Positions 44,572 to 52,929 of a DNA stretch of 64,000 nucleotides are shown piece after piece. The stretch spans positions 34,887 to 98,886 of the forward strand of contig JAVVVE010000007.1 of assembly GCA_036652815.1 (NCBI GenBank). Reading direction: 5' to 3'. How positions within the stretch are numbered: position 1 is the stretch's first letter; the number at the start of each line of letters is the position of its first letter. Below the pieces are notes generated by a model. That model was not told the DNA's origin, did no database searches, and worked only from the letters and a program-made list of their open reading frames with translations. Both the position numbers and the translations under genes were made by a program. The DNA comes from SZUA-378 sp036652815 (GTDB lineage: Bacteria; Bacillota; Clostridia; Lachnospirales; Lachnospiraceae).

Positions 44572-44624
44572 ACTTTCATTCTAATGCCTTTCTCATAAAA
44601 CCTCAACTTATTTTTCACATGGAT

Positions 44625-44652
44625 ACCATTGTTCTCTCGTATGCATACACTA
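44625..44652 (+). promoter_or_regulatory. Possible sigma-K-type promoter
   Basis: ACC (44625-44627), 16-base spacer, CATACACTA (44644-44652), matching the mother-cell consensus AC then CATAnnnTA. It would drive the small unknown gene after it. Confidence 0.4.
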
Positions 44653-44680
44653 GTAGAAAAGAGAAAGGAATTAATATCCT

Positions 44681-45064
44681 ATGAATAACCGCCCTATTAT
44701 GCCTTTTTACATGACCTATCCATTACCCATGTACTATAGTGAATCAAACAAGGTAATGCAGGATTTAGAGTATTTACAGCAATTATATCCCAGTGAAGCT
44801 AAAAAATATCAGAAAAGAATTGCTTCTATTCTTGATAAATTTGATTATAAAGGTAGCCTTATCTATGATGAATATCCTGATCGGTTTTTACTCTATAAAT
44901 TAGCCAAAGATATTTTGTTTCTGCTAAAGCAAGAAGCTGAAGCCGCAAGTGAAACCATTACTCCCGAAAAATGGGAGTGGATCAGTGACATGATTCAGAT
45001 TTTACTCTACTATGAGATCTATAAAAGACGGCATGACAATCACCCCGGTGCCAGATATCTTTAA
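44681..45064 (+). CDS. Small conserved-looking protein of unknown function
   Basis: A 127-residue soluble protein without signal peptide. The N-terminus is rich in Pro, Met and Tyr (MPFYMTYPLPMYY), a composition seen in some spore coat proteins; the rest is helical and charged (LEYLQQLYPSEAKKYQKRIASILDKFDYKGS, then WEWISDMIQILLYYEIYKRR). AAGGA lies about ten bases before the ATG. A sigma-K-like promoter lies just upstream and a strong terminator follows. A sporulation role is inferred, not shown. Confidence 0.7.
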   Translation: MNNRPIMPFYMTYPLPMYYSESNKVMQDLEYLQQLYPSEAKKYQKRIASILDKFDYKGSLIYDEYPDRFLLYKLAKDILFLLKQEAEAASETITPEKWEWISDMIQILLYYEIYKRRHDNHPGARYL

Positions 45065-45084
45065 TCCAATCGGTATGATTCTAT

Positions 45085-45131
45085 ATAAAAATGGATTTCA
45101 TATCTTAATCTAAGAGATATGAAATCCATTT
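45085..45131. terminator. Strong bidirectional terminator of the ATP synthase operon
   Basis: A perfect 17-base stem, AAATGGATTTCATATCT with AGATATGAAATCCATTT, around a nine-base loop. On the minus strand it ends in TTTTT, serving the atp operon; on the plus strand it ends TTTATCTT, serving the small gene. Confidence 0.9.
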
Positions 45132-45134
45132 ATC

Positions 45135-45539
45135 TTATTGATGAATCACATCAATCCTGGCCATCGCCCTATGCAGCGCTGTCTCTGCCCGCATGAGGTC
45201 TGTTTCCGGTGTTTGAGAATGCAAACGTTCTTCTGCACGTTCTTTTGCAGCCTCTGCCCGGTCTACGTCTATCTCACTCGGCCATTCTATAATCTCTGCT
45301 AGGATAGTGACTGATTCCGGCAGAATCTCCACGAATCCGGCATGTAAGGCTGCTGTCTTACTCTCTGTACCGGTAATAGTCAGAATCCCGGGACTGATAA
45401 TGACCGTCATAGGAATATGATTCTGATAGACACCTATTTCACCTTCCGTCGTATTGAATTCTACCATACTTGCTGTACTCTCATAGAAAACACGGTCTGG
45501 TGTTATAATCTTTAATGCGAATTCTTCTCTCTCTGCCAT
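45135..45539 (-). CDS. atpC: ATP synthase epsilon subunit
   Basis: Central-stalk subunit linking gamma to the c-ring and regulating ATP hydrolysis. At 134 residues it has the N-terminal beta-sandwich (FALKIITPDRVFYES, NTTEGEIGVYQNHIPM) and the C-terminal helical hairpin (DRAEAAKERAEERLHS). Last gene of the atp operon, directly before the terminator. Confidence 0.96.
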   Translation of the reverse strand: MAEREEFALKIITPDRVFYESTASMVEFNTTEGEIGVYQNHIPMTVIISPGILTITGTESKTAALHAGFVEILPESVTILAEIIEWPSEIDVDRAEAAKERAEERLHSQTPETDLMRAETALHRAMARIDVIHQ

Positions 45540-45550
45540 AAATACCTCCC

Positions 45551-46957
45551 TTACTTCATACGGGCAAGTACGTCATCAATACTTCCTGCATTCAAGAAAT
45601 AACTTTCCGGAACATCATCATGTTTTCCATCTAATATCTCTTTAAATCCGCGAATCGTCTCATTAATAGGCACATATTTACCCTCAAGACCTGTAAATTG
45701 TCCTGCTACGAAGAATGGCTGCGATAAGAATCTTTGAATCTTTCTGGCTCTGGAAACGACTGCTTTATCATCTTCTGACAGTTCATCCATACCAAGAATC
45801 GCAATAATATCCTGCAGCTCTTTATATTTTTGTAGAATCTCCTGTACGCCACGTGCTACTGCGTAGTGTTCTTCTCCCACAATACGAGGGTCTAAGATCC
45901 TGGAGCTTGACTCTAATGGATCAACGGCCGGATAAATACCCAGCTCTACGATGGAACGATCCAAAACTGTAGTAGCATCCAAATGTGCAAATGTCGTCGC
46001 AGGTGCCGGATCAGTCAAATCATCCGCCGGTACATAAACTGCCTGTACCGAAGTAATGGAACCATCCTTTGTAGAAGTAATACGCTCTTGAAGAGCACCC
46101 ATCTCTGTCTGCAGAGTAGGCTGGTAACCAACTGCTGATGGCATACGTCCCAATAATGCCGATACCTCAGAACCCGCTTGTGTAAATCTGAATATATTAT
46201 CAATAAAGAGCAGTACATCTTTACCACCCTTATCACGGAAATACTCTGCCATCGTAAGTCCCGTTAATCCAACTCTCATTCTCGCTCCGGGTGGTTCATT
46301 CATCTGACCAAACACCATGGTAGTCTTATCGATAACGCCAGATTCTTTCATCTCATAATAGAGATCATTACCCTCTCTTGTTCTCTCGCCTACCCCTGTG
46401 AATACAGAGTATCCGCCATGCTCAGTTGCTATATTTCTGATTAATTCTTGAATAAGAACTGTCTTTCCTACTCCTGCACCACCAAACAGACCGATCTTAC
46501 CACCTTTTTGATAAGGGCATAAGAGGTCAACTACTTTGATGCCTGTCTCTAATAGCTCTGTGGATGTGGATTGTTCCTCAAACTTAGGTGCTGCCCGATG
46601 AATCGGTTGATAAGTAACTCCCTCAGGTGCCGGTTTGTTATCAATAGGCTGTCCCAAAACATTAAACATACGTCCTAATGTATTCTCTCCAACAGGTACT
46701 GTAATAGGTGCACCGGTTGTTACTGCTTCCATACCTCTTACCAGTCCGTCTGTTGGACCCATAGAGATACATCTTACTGTATCATCGCCAAGATGTTGTG
46801 CTACTTCAACGACTAAGATTCCATTCTCTTTTGTTTGAATCGTAATCGCTTCATTAATCTCCGGAAGATTGCCTTCCGAGAATTTAATATCAAGCACAGC
46901 ACCAATAATCTGCGTGATTTTTCCAAGGCTTTGTCCGCCTTTGATTTCTGCTGCCAT
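45551..46957 (-). CDS. atpD: ATP synthase beta subunit
   Basis: Catalytic F1 subunit, 468 residues. P-loop GGAGVGKT (159-166), the catalytic Glu in GERTREG, the DELSEED-equivalent segment GMDELSEDD near residue 390, and FTQAGSEVSALLGRMPSAVGYQPTL are present. It is the most conserved gene of the window. AGGAGAACAC precedes the ATG. Confidence 0.98.
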   Translation of the reverse strand: MAAEIKGGQSLGKITQIIGAVLDIKFSEGNLPEINEAITIQTKENGILVVEVAQHLGDDTVRCISMGPTDGLVRGMEAVTTGAPITVPVGENTLGRMFNVLGQPIDNKPAPEGVTYQPIHRAAPKFEEQSTSTELLETGIKVVDLLCPYQKGGKIGLFGGAGVGKTVLIQELIRNIATEHGGYSVFTGVGERTREGNDLYYEMKESGVIDKTTMVFGQMNEPPGARMRVGLTGLTMAEYFRDKGGKDVLLFIDNIFRFTQAGSEVSALLGRMPSAVGYQPTLQTEMGALQERITSTKDGSITSVQAVYVPADDLTDPAPATTFAHLDATTVLDRSIVELGIYPAVDPLESSSRILDPRIVGEEHYAVARGVQEILQKYKELQDIIAILGMDELSEDDKAVVSRARKIQRFLSQPFFVAGQFTGLEGKYVPINETIRGFKEILDGKHDDVPESYFLNAGSIDDVLARMK

Positions 46958-47019
46958 GTGTTCTCCTTTCCTGCTTACAGGCTGTTATATCAAGAGTTTT
47001 ACCTCTCGTTCCTATCTGA

Positions 47020-47901
47020 TTAGCTGATTGCTTCCGCACCGGCTATAATCTCTGTTAATTCCTGTGTGATGGAACCCTGTCTTGCTCTGTTATACAGTAA
47101 GGACAGTTTTGCAATAATATCATCTGCATTCGTCGTTGCTGAATCCATTGCCTGCATCCTGGCACCATTTTCACTTGCTACTGACTCTACCATACCGCCA
47201 TAAATAAGACTGGTCACATATTTCGGAATAATGAGGTTCAATGCCTCCTCATCCTCCGGTTCAAAATTCATAATGGCCTGTGCCTCTTTCTTATTTTCTG
47301 TCACTGCATTTGTCTTGACTGCTGCTTTTTCTTCCTGAACCACCGGCAATAATTTTAGTAGAATCGGCTCATGTACCACCGTATTTTTAAATGCGGTATA
47401 TGCTAAATAGATCTCTCCGATGCTCCCGTCGGTATAAGATTGCAATACTCTCTCGCATAGCTGCATCGCATCTACATAGTTTGGTTCTTCTATCATCTCC
47501 GGATGATCTTCCACAATATGATAACCATAACGGGTCATGAGATCTTTTCCCTTTTTACCAATCGCGTAAATATCTAAATCTTCCTTTTTAAAAGCTCCTC
47601 TGGTTACCAATTTAATCACATTGGAATTATATCCACCCGCTAAGCCTCGATTGGATGTAATCAGTATCACTGCTTTTCTGGTAGATTCTCCTGCGCACAG
47701 ATAAGGATGGTTGACTCCCTCCGCTTTTGCTAAAATAGAAGTTACCGTATCATACATGCTCTCAAAGTAGCTCTTGGAATCTTCGGCATGTTGTTTCGCC
47801 CGCTGCAGTTTAACTGTAGATACAAGCTTCATGGCTTTTGTTATTTGCTGCGTACTCTGAATACTGCCTTTACGCCTTTTAATATCTCTCATTGAGGCCA
47901 T
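47020..47901 (-). CDS. atpG: ATP synthase gamma subunit
   Basis: Rotor shaft of F1. With ATG at 47901 (AGGGG nine bases upstream) it has 293 residues; an in-frame TTG adds two. The N-terminal MRDIKRRKGSIQSTQQITKAMKLVSTVKL and C-terminal SLLYNRARQGSITQELTEIIAGAEAI coiled-coil ends are diagnostic, with the Rossmann-like part (LITSNRGLAGGYN) between. Confidence 0.96.
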   Translation of the reverse strand: MASMRDIKRRKGSIQSTQQITKAMKLVSTVKLQRAKQHAEDSKSYFESMYDTVTSILAKAEGVNHPYLCAGESTRKAVILITSNRGLAGGYNSNVIKLVTRGAFKKEDLDIYAIGKKGKDLMTRYGYHIVEDHPEMIEEPNYVDAMQLCERVLQSYTDGSIGEIYLAYTAFKNTVVHEPILLKLLPVVQEEKAAVKTNAVTENKKEAQAIMNFEPEDEEALNLIIPKYVTSLIYGGMVESVASENGARMQAMDSATTNADDIIAKLSLLYNRARQGSITQELTEIIAGAEAIS

Positions 47902-47923
47902 AAACAATCACCCCTTTCTACGA

Positions 47924-49429
47924 TTACTTAAACTGAGCTTTGAACTCTGCAATGGCTGCTTTGAGTTTGCCTTCTGTCGCTTCTGATATCACTTTATCAG
48001 TTGCAATTGCCTGTGGTATCTCTATGTACTTGTTATCCAGGAATTCAAAGAACTCTTTTTCAAATCTGGTAATCTCATCTACCGGAACATCTATTAGATA
48101 TTTATTGGTTGCCGCATAGATAATGATAACCTGATACTGTACCGGCATCGGTTGATATTGAGGCTGTTTTAGAACTTCTTTAATACGTTCCCCTTGTGCC
48201 AGTTTTTCTTTGGTATCATCATCCAGTTCTGAACCAAACTGTGCAAAGGAAGCTAACTCTCTATACTGTGCTAATTCTACACGAATAGGTGCCGCTATCT
48301 TCTTCATCGCTTTAATCTGTGCCGAGCCCCCAACACGGGATACGGATAATCCGGCATTAATCGCAGGTCTGAATCCGGCATTGAACATCTCAGTCTCCAA
48401 ATAGATCTGTCCATCTGTAATTGAGATAACATTGGTTGGAATATAAGCAGATACATCACCGGCCTGTGTTTCGATAATCGGTAATGCTGTTAAAGAGCCA
48501 CCGCCGTATTCATCACTCATACGAACTGCACGCTCTAATAATCTGGAGTGCAAATAAAAAACATCGCCCGGGTATGCTTCTCGTCCGGGTGGTCTTCTCA
48601 GAAGCAAAGACAGGGTACGATATGCGGTAGCATGTTTGCTTAAATCATCATATACGACAAGAACGTCTTCGCCGTTCTCCATCCATTCTTCTCCAATGGT
48701 GCATCCCGAATAAGGAGAGATATATTGAAGTGGTGCAAGTTCACTGGCAGTAGAAGCTACAACGGTTGTGTAAGACATCGCACCAAATTCTTCGAGCGTC
48801 TTGACTATAGTAGCCACTGTTGATGCTTTTTGGCCAATCGCTACATAGATGCATTTTACATGCTGCCCCTTTTGATTAATAATCGTATCAATCGCAATGG
48901 CTGTTTTACCGGTCTGTCTGTCTCCAATAATTAACTCACGCTGTCCTCTTCCGATGGGAACCATAGAGTCAATGGCTTTGATACCTGTTTGTAGCGGTGT
49001 ATCCACTGATTTTCTTGTAATAACACCTGCTGCGACTCTTTCTATCTTACGATATTTATCTGTCTGTATGGGACCTTTCCCATCTATGGGCTGCCCCAAA
49101 GCATTGACAACACGACCGAGCATTGCATCCCCTACCGGAACCTCAACCACTCTTCCTGTTGTCTTGACCATATCGCCTTCACTGATATTGCGCTGATTTC
49201 CGAGAAGTACGGCACCAACATTATCTTCTTCCAGATTAAGTACCATTCCATACACTTCACCGGGGAATTCTAATAATTCTCCTTGCATTGCGTTCTCAAG
49301 GCCGTGCACACGAGCAATCCCATCCGCCACCTGAATCACAGTACCCACATCCGATACTTCAAGCGTCGAGGCATATTTCTTAATCTGATCCTTAATCACC
49401 GAACTTATTTCTTCTGGTCTTAAATTCAT
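47924..49429 (-). CDS. atpA: ATP synthase alpha subunit
   Basis: Non-catalytic nucleotide-binding F1 subunit, 501 residues, with P-loop GDRQTGKT (169-176), PGREAYPGDVFYLHSRLLERA and ISVTDGQI-type ISITDGQIYLETEMF. Length and motifs are complete. Confidence 0.98.
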   Translation of the reverse strand: MNLRPEEISSVIKDQIKKYASTLEVSDVGTVIQVADGIARVHGLENAMQGELLEFPGEVYGMVLNLEEDNVGAVLLGNQRNISEGDMVKTTGRVVEVPVGDAMLGRVVNALGQPIDGKGPIQTDKYRKIERVAAGVITRKSVDTPLQTGIKAIDSMVPIGRGQRELIIGDRQTGKTAIAIDTIINQKGQHVKCIYVAIGQKASTVATIVKTLEEFGAMSYTTVVASTASELAPLQYISPYSGCTIGEEWMENGEDVLVVYDDLSKHATAYRTLSLLLRRPPGREAYPGDVFYLHSRLLERAVRMSDEYGGGSLTALPIIETQAGDVSAYIPTNVISITDGQIYLETEMFNAGFRPAINAGLSVSRVGGSAQIKAMKKIAAPIRVELAQYRELASFAQFGSELDDDTKEKLAQGERIKEVLKQPQYQPMPVQYQVIIIYAATNKYLIDVPVDEITRFEKEFFEFLDNKYIEIPQAIATDKVISEATEGKLKAAIAEFKAQFK

Positions 49430-49462
49430 GGATCTTTACGCACCTTTCTTATTTATTTTATA

Positions 49463-50011
49463 TTATACAAGTTGTATCTTTAATAACTGTTTCTGCAACT
49501 CACTTAACTTGGTTGCGATACTACTGTCAACGACTCGGTCTCCGATTCTGATGACCATGCCACCGATTAGAGCTGTATCTTCTACATAATGCATCTCCAT
49601 CTGTGTATAAGCTGTCGTTTGCAATAGCTTATCTTCTACTTGTTTCTTCTGATTCTCTGTAAGAGGAAAGGCGGTCGTAACATTTGCAATTCCGATTCCT
49701 TTAAATTCCTTCACTTTCATCAAAAAATATTGCAATATCGACTCGATTTGTGCATAGCGATCCTTGGTTATGATAAGCTCTACAAAGCCAACCAATTCAT
49801 CGGAAATAGTTCCTTTGAATACCTGTTCTACGACCTGCACTTTTTCTTCTTTGATGATCTTAGGATGACGCATTAGATTGCCAAAATCGGGATTCTCTGC
49901 AAGTATTGTCAGTATCTGTGTGATTTCATCCATAAAAACATCAACTTTTTCTTCCTCAACAGCCAGTTCAAACAAAGCTTCTCCATATGTTTTTGAAATT
50001 AGCTTAGCCAT
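49463..50011 (-). CDS. atpH: ATP synthase delta subunit
   Basis: Peripheral-stalk subunit joining b to the top of F1. At 182 residues it begins KLISKTYGEALFELAVEEEKVD and ends in the conserved GGMVIRIGDRVVDSSIATKLSEL. Overlaps atpF by 13 bases. Confidence 0.95.
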   Translation of the reverse strand: MAKLISKTYGEALFELAVEEEKVDVFMDEITQILTILAENPDFGNLMRHPKIIKEEKVQVVEQVFKGTISDELVGFVELIITKDRYAQIESILQYFLMKVKEFKGIGIANVTTAFPLTENQKKQVEDKLLQTTAYTQMEMHYVEDTALIGGMVIRIGDRVVDSSIATKLSELQKQLLKIQLV

Positions 50012-50559
50012 GTGCTGTCACCTATTTCTTTCAATGTCTCATCAATCAAACCCGCTTGTACCTGTGTATCTATAGAAGCGGTCACTACCTTGCCTGCCAT
50101 GAGAGAAGCAATTGATATCATCTCCTGTTTTACCTCATCTGCTGCTTTTTTCTTTTCCAGTTCTGCTTCTATACCGGCTCTGTCTATGATCTTTCGTGCA
50201 TCTTCCTTGGCATCTGCCACGATCCGATTCTCATTCGCCAATGCTTTTTTTCTGGCTGCACTTAGGATCTCCTGTGCTTCTTTATCGATATCTTTAAGCT
50301 TTGCTTCATATTCTGTTCTCAAATCGGATGCTTCCTGTTGGTCTGATGCTGCATTCGTCAGCTCCTCTTGAATCTTATCTCTTCTCTTTTGTAACATCTG
50401 TCTGGCAGGATTAAATAAGAAATGGGAAAGAGCTATAAATAATACAAATACTGCAATCAGCATCAATGTAGAATCCGCTAATAATTGAAAATCCAAATCA
50501 AATAATCTGGGTTCCATCTCTGTTAATAATATAGAGTTTACACTCAGTAATGTATTCAA
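49999..50559 (-). CDS. atpF: ATP synthase b subunit
   Basis: Peripheral-stalk membrane subunit of about 186 residues: one membrane helix (around 25-45, STLMLIAVFVLFIALSHFLF) and a long charged coiled coil (AARKKALANENRIVADAKEDARKII). The best start is TTG with AAAGGAGG seven bases upstream; an in-frame TTG at 50577 lies upstream of that site. Overlap with atpH gives translational coupling. Confidence 0.93.
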   Translation of the reverse strand: MNTLLSVNSILLTEMEPRLFDLDFQLLADSTLMLIAVFVLFIALSHFLFNPARQMLQKRRDKIQEELTNAASDQQEASDLRTEYEAKLKDIDKEAQEILSAARKKALANENRIVADAKEDARKIIDRAGIEAELEKKKAADEVKQEMISIASLMAGKVVTASIDTQVQAGLIDETLKEIGDSTWLS

Positions 50560-50604
50560 CCTTCGTCCTCCTTTCAACCCGGATTTATATTCCCTTGAAG
50601 ACCC

Positions 50605-50856
50605 TTAAATTAAAGGTTTTACGAATAACAATAACATAGCTACCAACAGACCGTATAAACCTGTTGTCTCTGCCACTGCCTGTCCTAAAAGCATGGTCGA
50701 TGTAATGTCTGATTTAGCTCCCGGATTACGTCCTACTGCTGATGCCGCATAGCCTGCTGCAATACCCTGTCCTACACCAGGTCCGATACCTGCGATAAGT
50801 GCAAGTCCTGCACCGATTGCTGAACATCCTAAGATAAAGTTAGTATTAAATTCCAT
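50605..50856 (-). CDS. atpE: ATP synthase c subunit with Na+-binding signature
   Basis: Proteolipid of the c-ring, 83 residues, two membrane helices. The ion site shows Gln30 in GPGVGQG, and Val61, Glu63, Thr64, Thr65, Tyr68 in AVAETTGLY. These line up with Gln32, Val63, Glu65, Ser66, Thr67 and Tyr70 of the Ilyobacter tartaricus Na+ c-ring, with Ser to Thr as the only change, a change accepted by Na+ sites. Coupling to Na+ rather than H+ is therefore likely. Confidence 0.97.
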   Translation of the reverse strand: MEFNTNFILGCSAIGAGLALIAGIGPGVGQGIAAGYAASAVGRNPGAKSDITSTMLLGQAVAETTGLYGLLVAMLLLFVKPLI

Positions 50857-50930
50857 TTTTAGTTCCTCCTTAGATTCTCTCCTATTAATGTTGCATTCTT
50901 ATTGGGATATATTCCATAATAAGCGTTGTG

Positions 50931-51653
50931 TTATTCCTCATTGCCAATCGCATCTGACACATATGTCATAGTCAGCATGCAGAAAACGTATGTCTGAATG
51001 GCTCCTGAGAAAAGGTCGAAATAAATATGTAATGCTGCAGGCCAGATGAGTGCGAACTTAGATAACAATCCGTAAATCAAAGCCATAATAACGGTTCCCG
51101 ATAAAATATTAGCAAACAAACGCAGTGACAAAGATATCGGCACTGCAATGTAACCAATCAGATTAATCGGTGCCCAGAAAAACCATGGACTGCATAAATT
51201 GGAAATCACACCTTTTACTTTTTGATGCTTAAATTCATTAAAATGAATCATGGTAAAAGTAATCAATGCAAGCGGAAGTGTGACACCATAATCTGCTGTG
51301 GGTGGTCGTAGTCCAAACAGACCTGAAATATTACTGATTAATATAAAGATAAAGATGGTACTAATATAATTGCGAAATCGGACACCGTTCCTGCCCATAC
51401 AATTATCTACTACTCCGTCCAGCTTCTCCACAATTAATTCTACTACATTTTGGAAAGTTCCCGGTACCTCTGTTGCATGCTTCATCGCTCGATTGGCAAG
51501 CATCGCAAAACCGATCAAAACCAGCATAACAATCAGAATACATACATGTGATGACGTTATCCATACTGTCTGTCCAAATACCTCATAGGGGAATATCCCA
51601 TGAATCATAAAATCGACATTAGCACCCTCGGATAACAAAATACCCTGTTCCAT
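50931..51653 (-). CDS. atpB: ATP synthase a subunit
   Basis: Membrane stator subunit forming the ion half-channels next to the c-ring; 240 residues and about five to six segments. The essential arginine is Arg178 in ISLSLRLFANILSGTV. Terminal half FNEFKHQKVKG and IYFDLFSGAIQTYVFCMLTMTYV fit the family. Confidence 0.96.
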   Translation of the reverse strand: MEQGILLSEGANVDFMIHGIFPYEVFGQTVWITSSHVCILIVMLVLIGFAMLANRAMKHATEVPGTFQNVVELIVEKLDGVVDNCMGRNGVRFRNYISTIFIFILISNISGLFGLRPPTADYGVTLPLALITFTMIHFNEFKHQKVKGVISNLCSPWFFWAPINLIGYIAVPISLSLRLFANILSGTVIMALIYGLLSKFALIWPAALHIYFDLFSGAIQTYVFCMLTMTYVSDAIGNEE

Positions 51654-51666
51654 ATATTCACCTCCT

Positions 51667-52068
51667 TCATATAATATGCAATCTCTCGCCCACTCTATGG
51701 GTAAACGGCTGCAAATAAGCCGCTACTTTCAGACTCATCACACCTAGGAATGCCGCAAGCGGATTCGCAATGTGTGTAACCATAACCAGAATGAATACTA
51801 TTATAATAATAAGATATCTTGCAATACCACTTAATCGAACTTTCTTTTCGGCACTGCTTTGTTCCATGTTGACCGCGGTATCCAAAGTCAAAGCCATATG
51901 AATCGCCATGCCAAGTGCTAATAAAACGCCCAAAAACAGTCCCAGACTAAATCCCAGTTTGTCTGTTACAAACCACACACCCACCAGTTCGCATACGATA
52001 CCAAATGCCAAAATCCCGGTCAAAAGCTCCGGTAACGCACTATTCATCTCTTTTAGTCTTTTTATCAT
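51667..52068 (-). CDS. atpI: ATP synthase subunit I
   Basis: A 133-residue, four-segment membrane protein; AtpI-type proteins assist c-ring assembly and Mg2+ or ion handling. Segments lie at about 14-30, 38-57, 80-98 and 100-116. Start ATG has AGGA nine bases upstream; a longer reading from 52161 lacks support. It overlaps the atpZ end by 29 bases. Assigned mainly by position and topology, as sequence identity in this family is low. Confidence 0.85.
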   Translation of the reverse strand: MIKRLKEMNSALPELLTGILAFGIVCELVGVWFVTDKLGFSLGLFLGVLLALGMAIHMALTLDTAVNMEQSSAEKKVRLSGIARYLIIIIVFILVMVTHIANPLAAFLGVMSLKVAAYLQPFTHRVGERLHII

Positions 52069-52297
52069 GCTCTCTTTTCCTATCTTTTTCTCTATAAATG
52101 TTCCTTGCAAAAATATATATATTGCGAAAACCTGCCAACGCTCCAACAAAGAAGAGAACAATCATCCAAAAAGATGTGTGAAAATATCGATCAATATAAA
52201 TCCCAAGGAAAGAACACAAAAAAATAGGAACAAGCATATTAATCCCAAATTGACTGATTAATGCCAACGATCGGAATACACTTTTATCATATTTCAC
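52040..52297 (-). CDS. atpZ: AtpZ/AtpI-type small membrane protein
   Basis: An 85-residue protein with two membrane segments (about 9-31 and 41-62: GINMLVPIFLCSFLGIYIDRY, FWMIVLFFVGALAGFRNIYIFA) and a strongly basic tail, the pattern of AtpZ (putative F0F1-ATPase subunit Ca2+/Mg2+ transporter). First gene of the atp operon. AGGAGA precedes the ATG. Confidence 0.88.
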   Translation of the reverse strand: MKYDKSVFRSLALISQFGINMLVPIFLCSFLGIYIDRYFHTSFWMIVLFFVGALAGFRNIYIFARNIYREKDRKREHDKKTKRDE

Positions 52298-52328
52298 TTA
52301 TCTCTCCTTTTCTTGCTCAACACTATAG

Positions 52329-52357
52329 ATTATATCCATTTATCTTTCTATTGTCTA
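52329..52357 (-). promoter_or_regulatory. Promoter of the ATP synthase operon
   Basis: Minus strand TAGACA (52352-52357), 17-base spacer, TATAAT (52329-52334), about 30 bases before atpZ. Confidence 0.7.
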
Positions 52358-52381
52358 GTAAAATACCCAATTTAATTTAGA

Positions 52382-52410
52382 TTGACATTTTCATAAGAAA
52401 AGTGTACCAT
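52382..52410 (+). promoter_or_regulatory. Promoter of the DUF402 gene
   Basis: TTGACA (52382-52387), 17-base spacer, TACCAT (52405-52410). It sets transcription start near 52417 and so rules out the in-frame GTG at 52402 as translation start. Confidence 0.5.
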
Positions 52411-52440
52411 TTCATCAATAGAAAGGGCATGGTAACGACT

Positions 52441-52917
52441 ATGGTGAGTCCGATTCTGTATCGCAAACGTATTATCCCCGAAGAATGTGTGTTGTTAAAA
52501 GATGACACGGTTCTATATGTCAGTGAAGATATCCTTGTTACGAAGTGGAATGCACTTAGACCAAAGAAAAATCTTCATCATGGCTATTCCTGCTATTTTC
52601 TAAAAGAAGGTTATAAAATCAGTAAATTTTACCGTGCCGATCATTCTTTGCTCTATTGGTATTGTGATATTATTGAGTCTCAATTTTCTCCCGATACAAA
52701 CACCTATGTGGTGACCGACTTACTGGCTGATGTCATCGTTTATCCGGATGGTTCCGTGAAAGTCGTGGATCTGGATGAATTGGCAACTGCACTTGATTCC
52801 GAAAAACTCTCATTACCTCAGTTGAAACGTGCTCTATTATCTCTCAACAACCTGCTCACTATCATCTATGCCGGCAACTTTGCCACCTTGCAAAAGCCGC
52901 TAGAACCGTATCTGTGA
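52441..52917 (+). CDS. DUF402-domain protein
   Basis: A 158-residue protein starting MVSPILYRKRIIPEECVLLKDD. The central block SKFYRADHSLLYWYCDIIES, VVTDLLADVIVYPDGSVKVVDLDEL is the DUF402 beta-barrel, found in FAU-1/RNase-like and nucleoside diphosphatase-like proteins. The acidic VVDLDEL metal site is kept. SD AAAGGG lies 13 bases upstream; an ATG at 52429 is only one base after the SD and is unlikely. Divergent from the atp operon. Confidence 0.8.
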   Translation: MVSPILYRKRIIPEECVLLKDDTVLYVSEDILVTKWNALRPKKNLHHGYSCYFLKEGYKISKFYRADHSLLYWYCDIIESQFSPDTNTYVVTDLLADVIVYPDGSVKVVDLDELATALDSEKLSLPQLKRALLSLNNLLTIIYAGNFATLQKPLEPYL

Positions 52918-52929
52918 TGCTTCCCCCGA

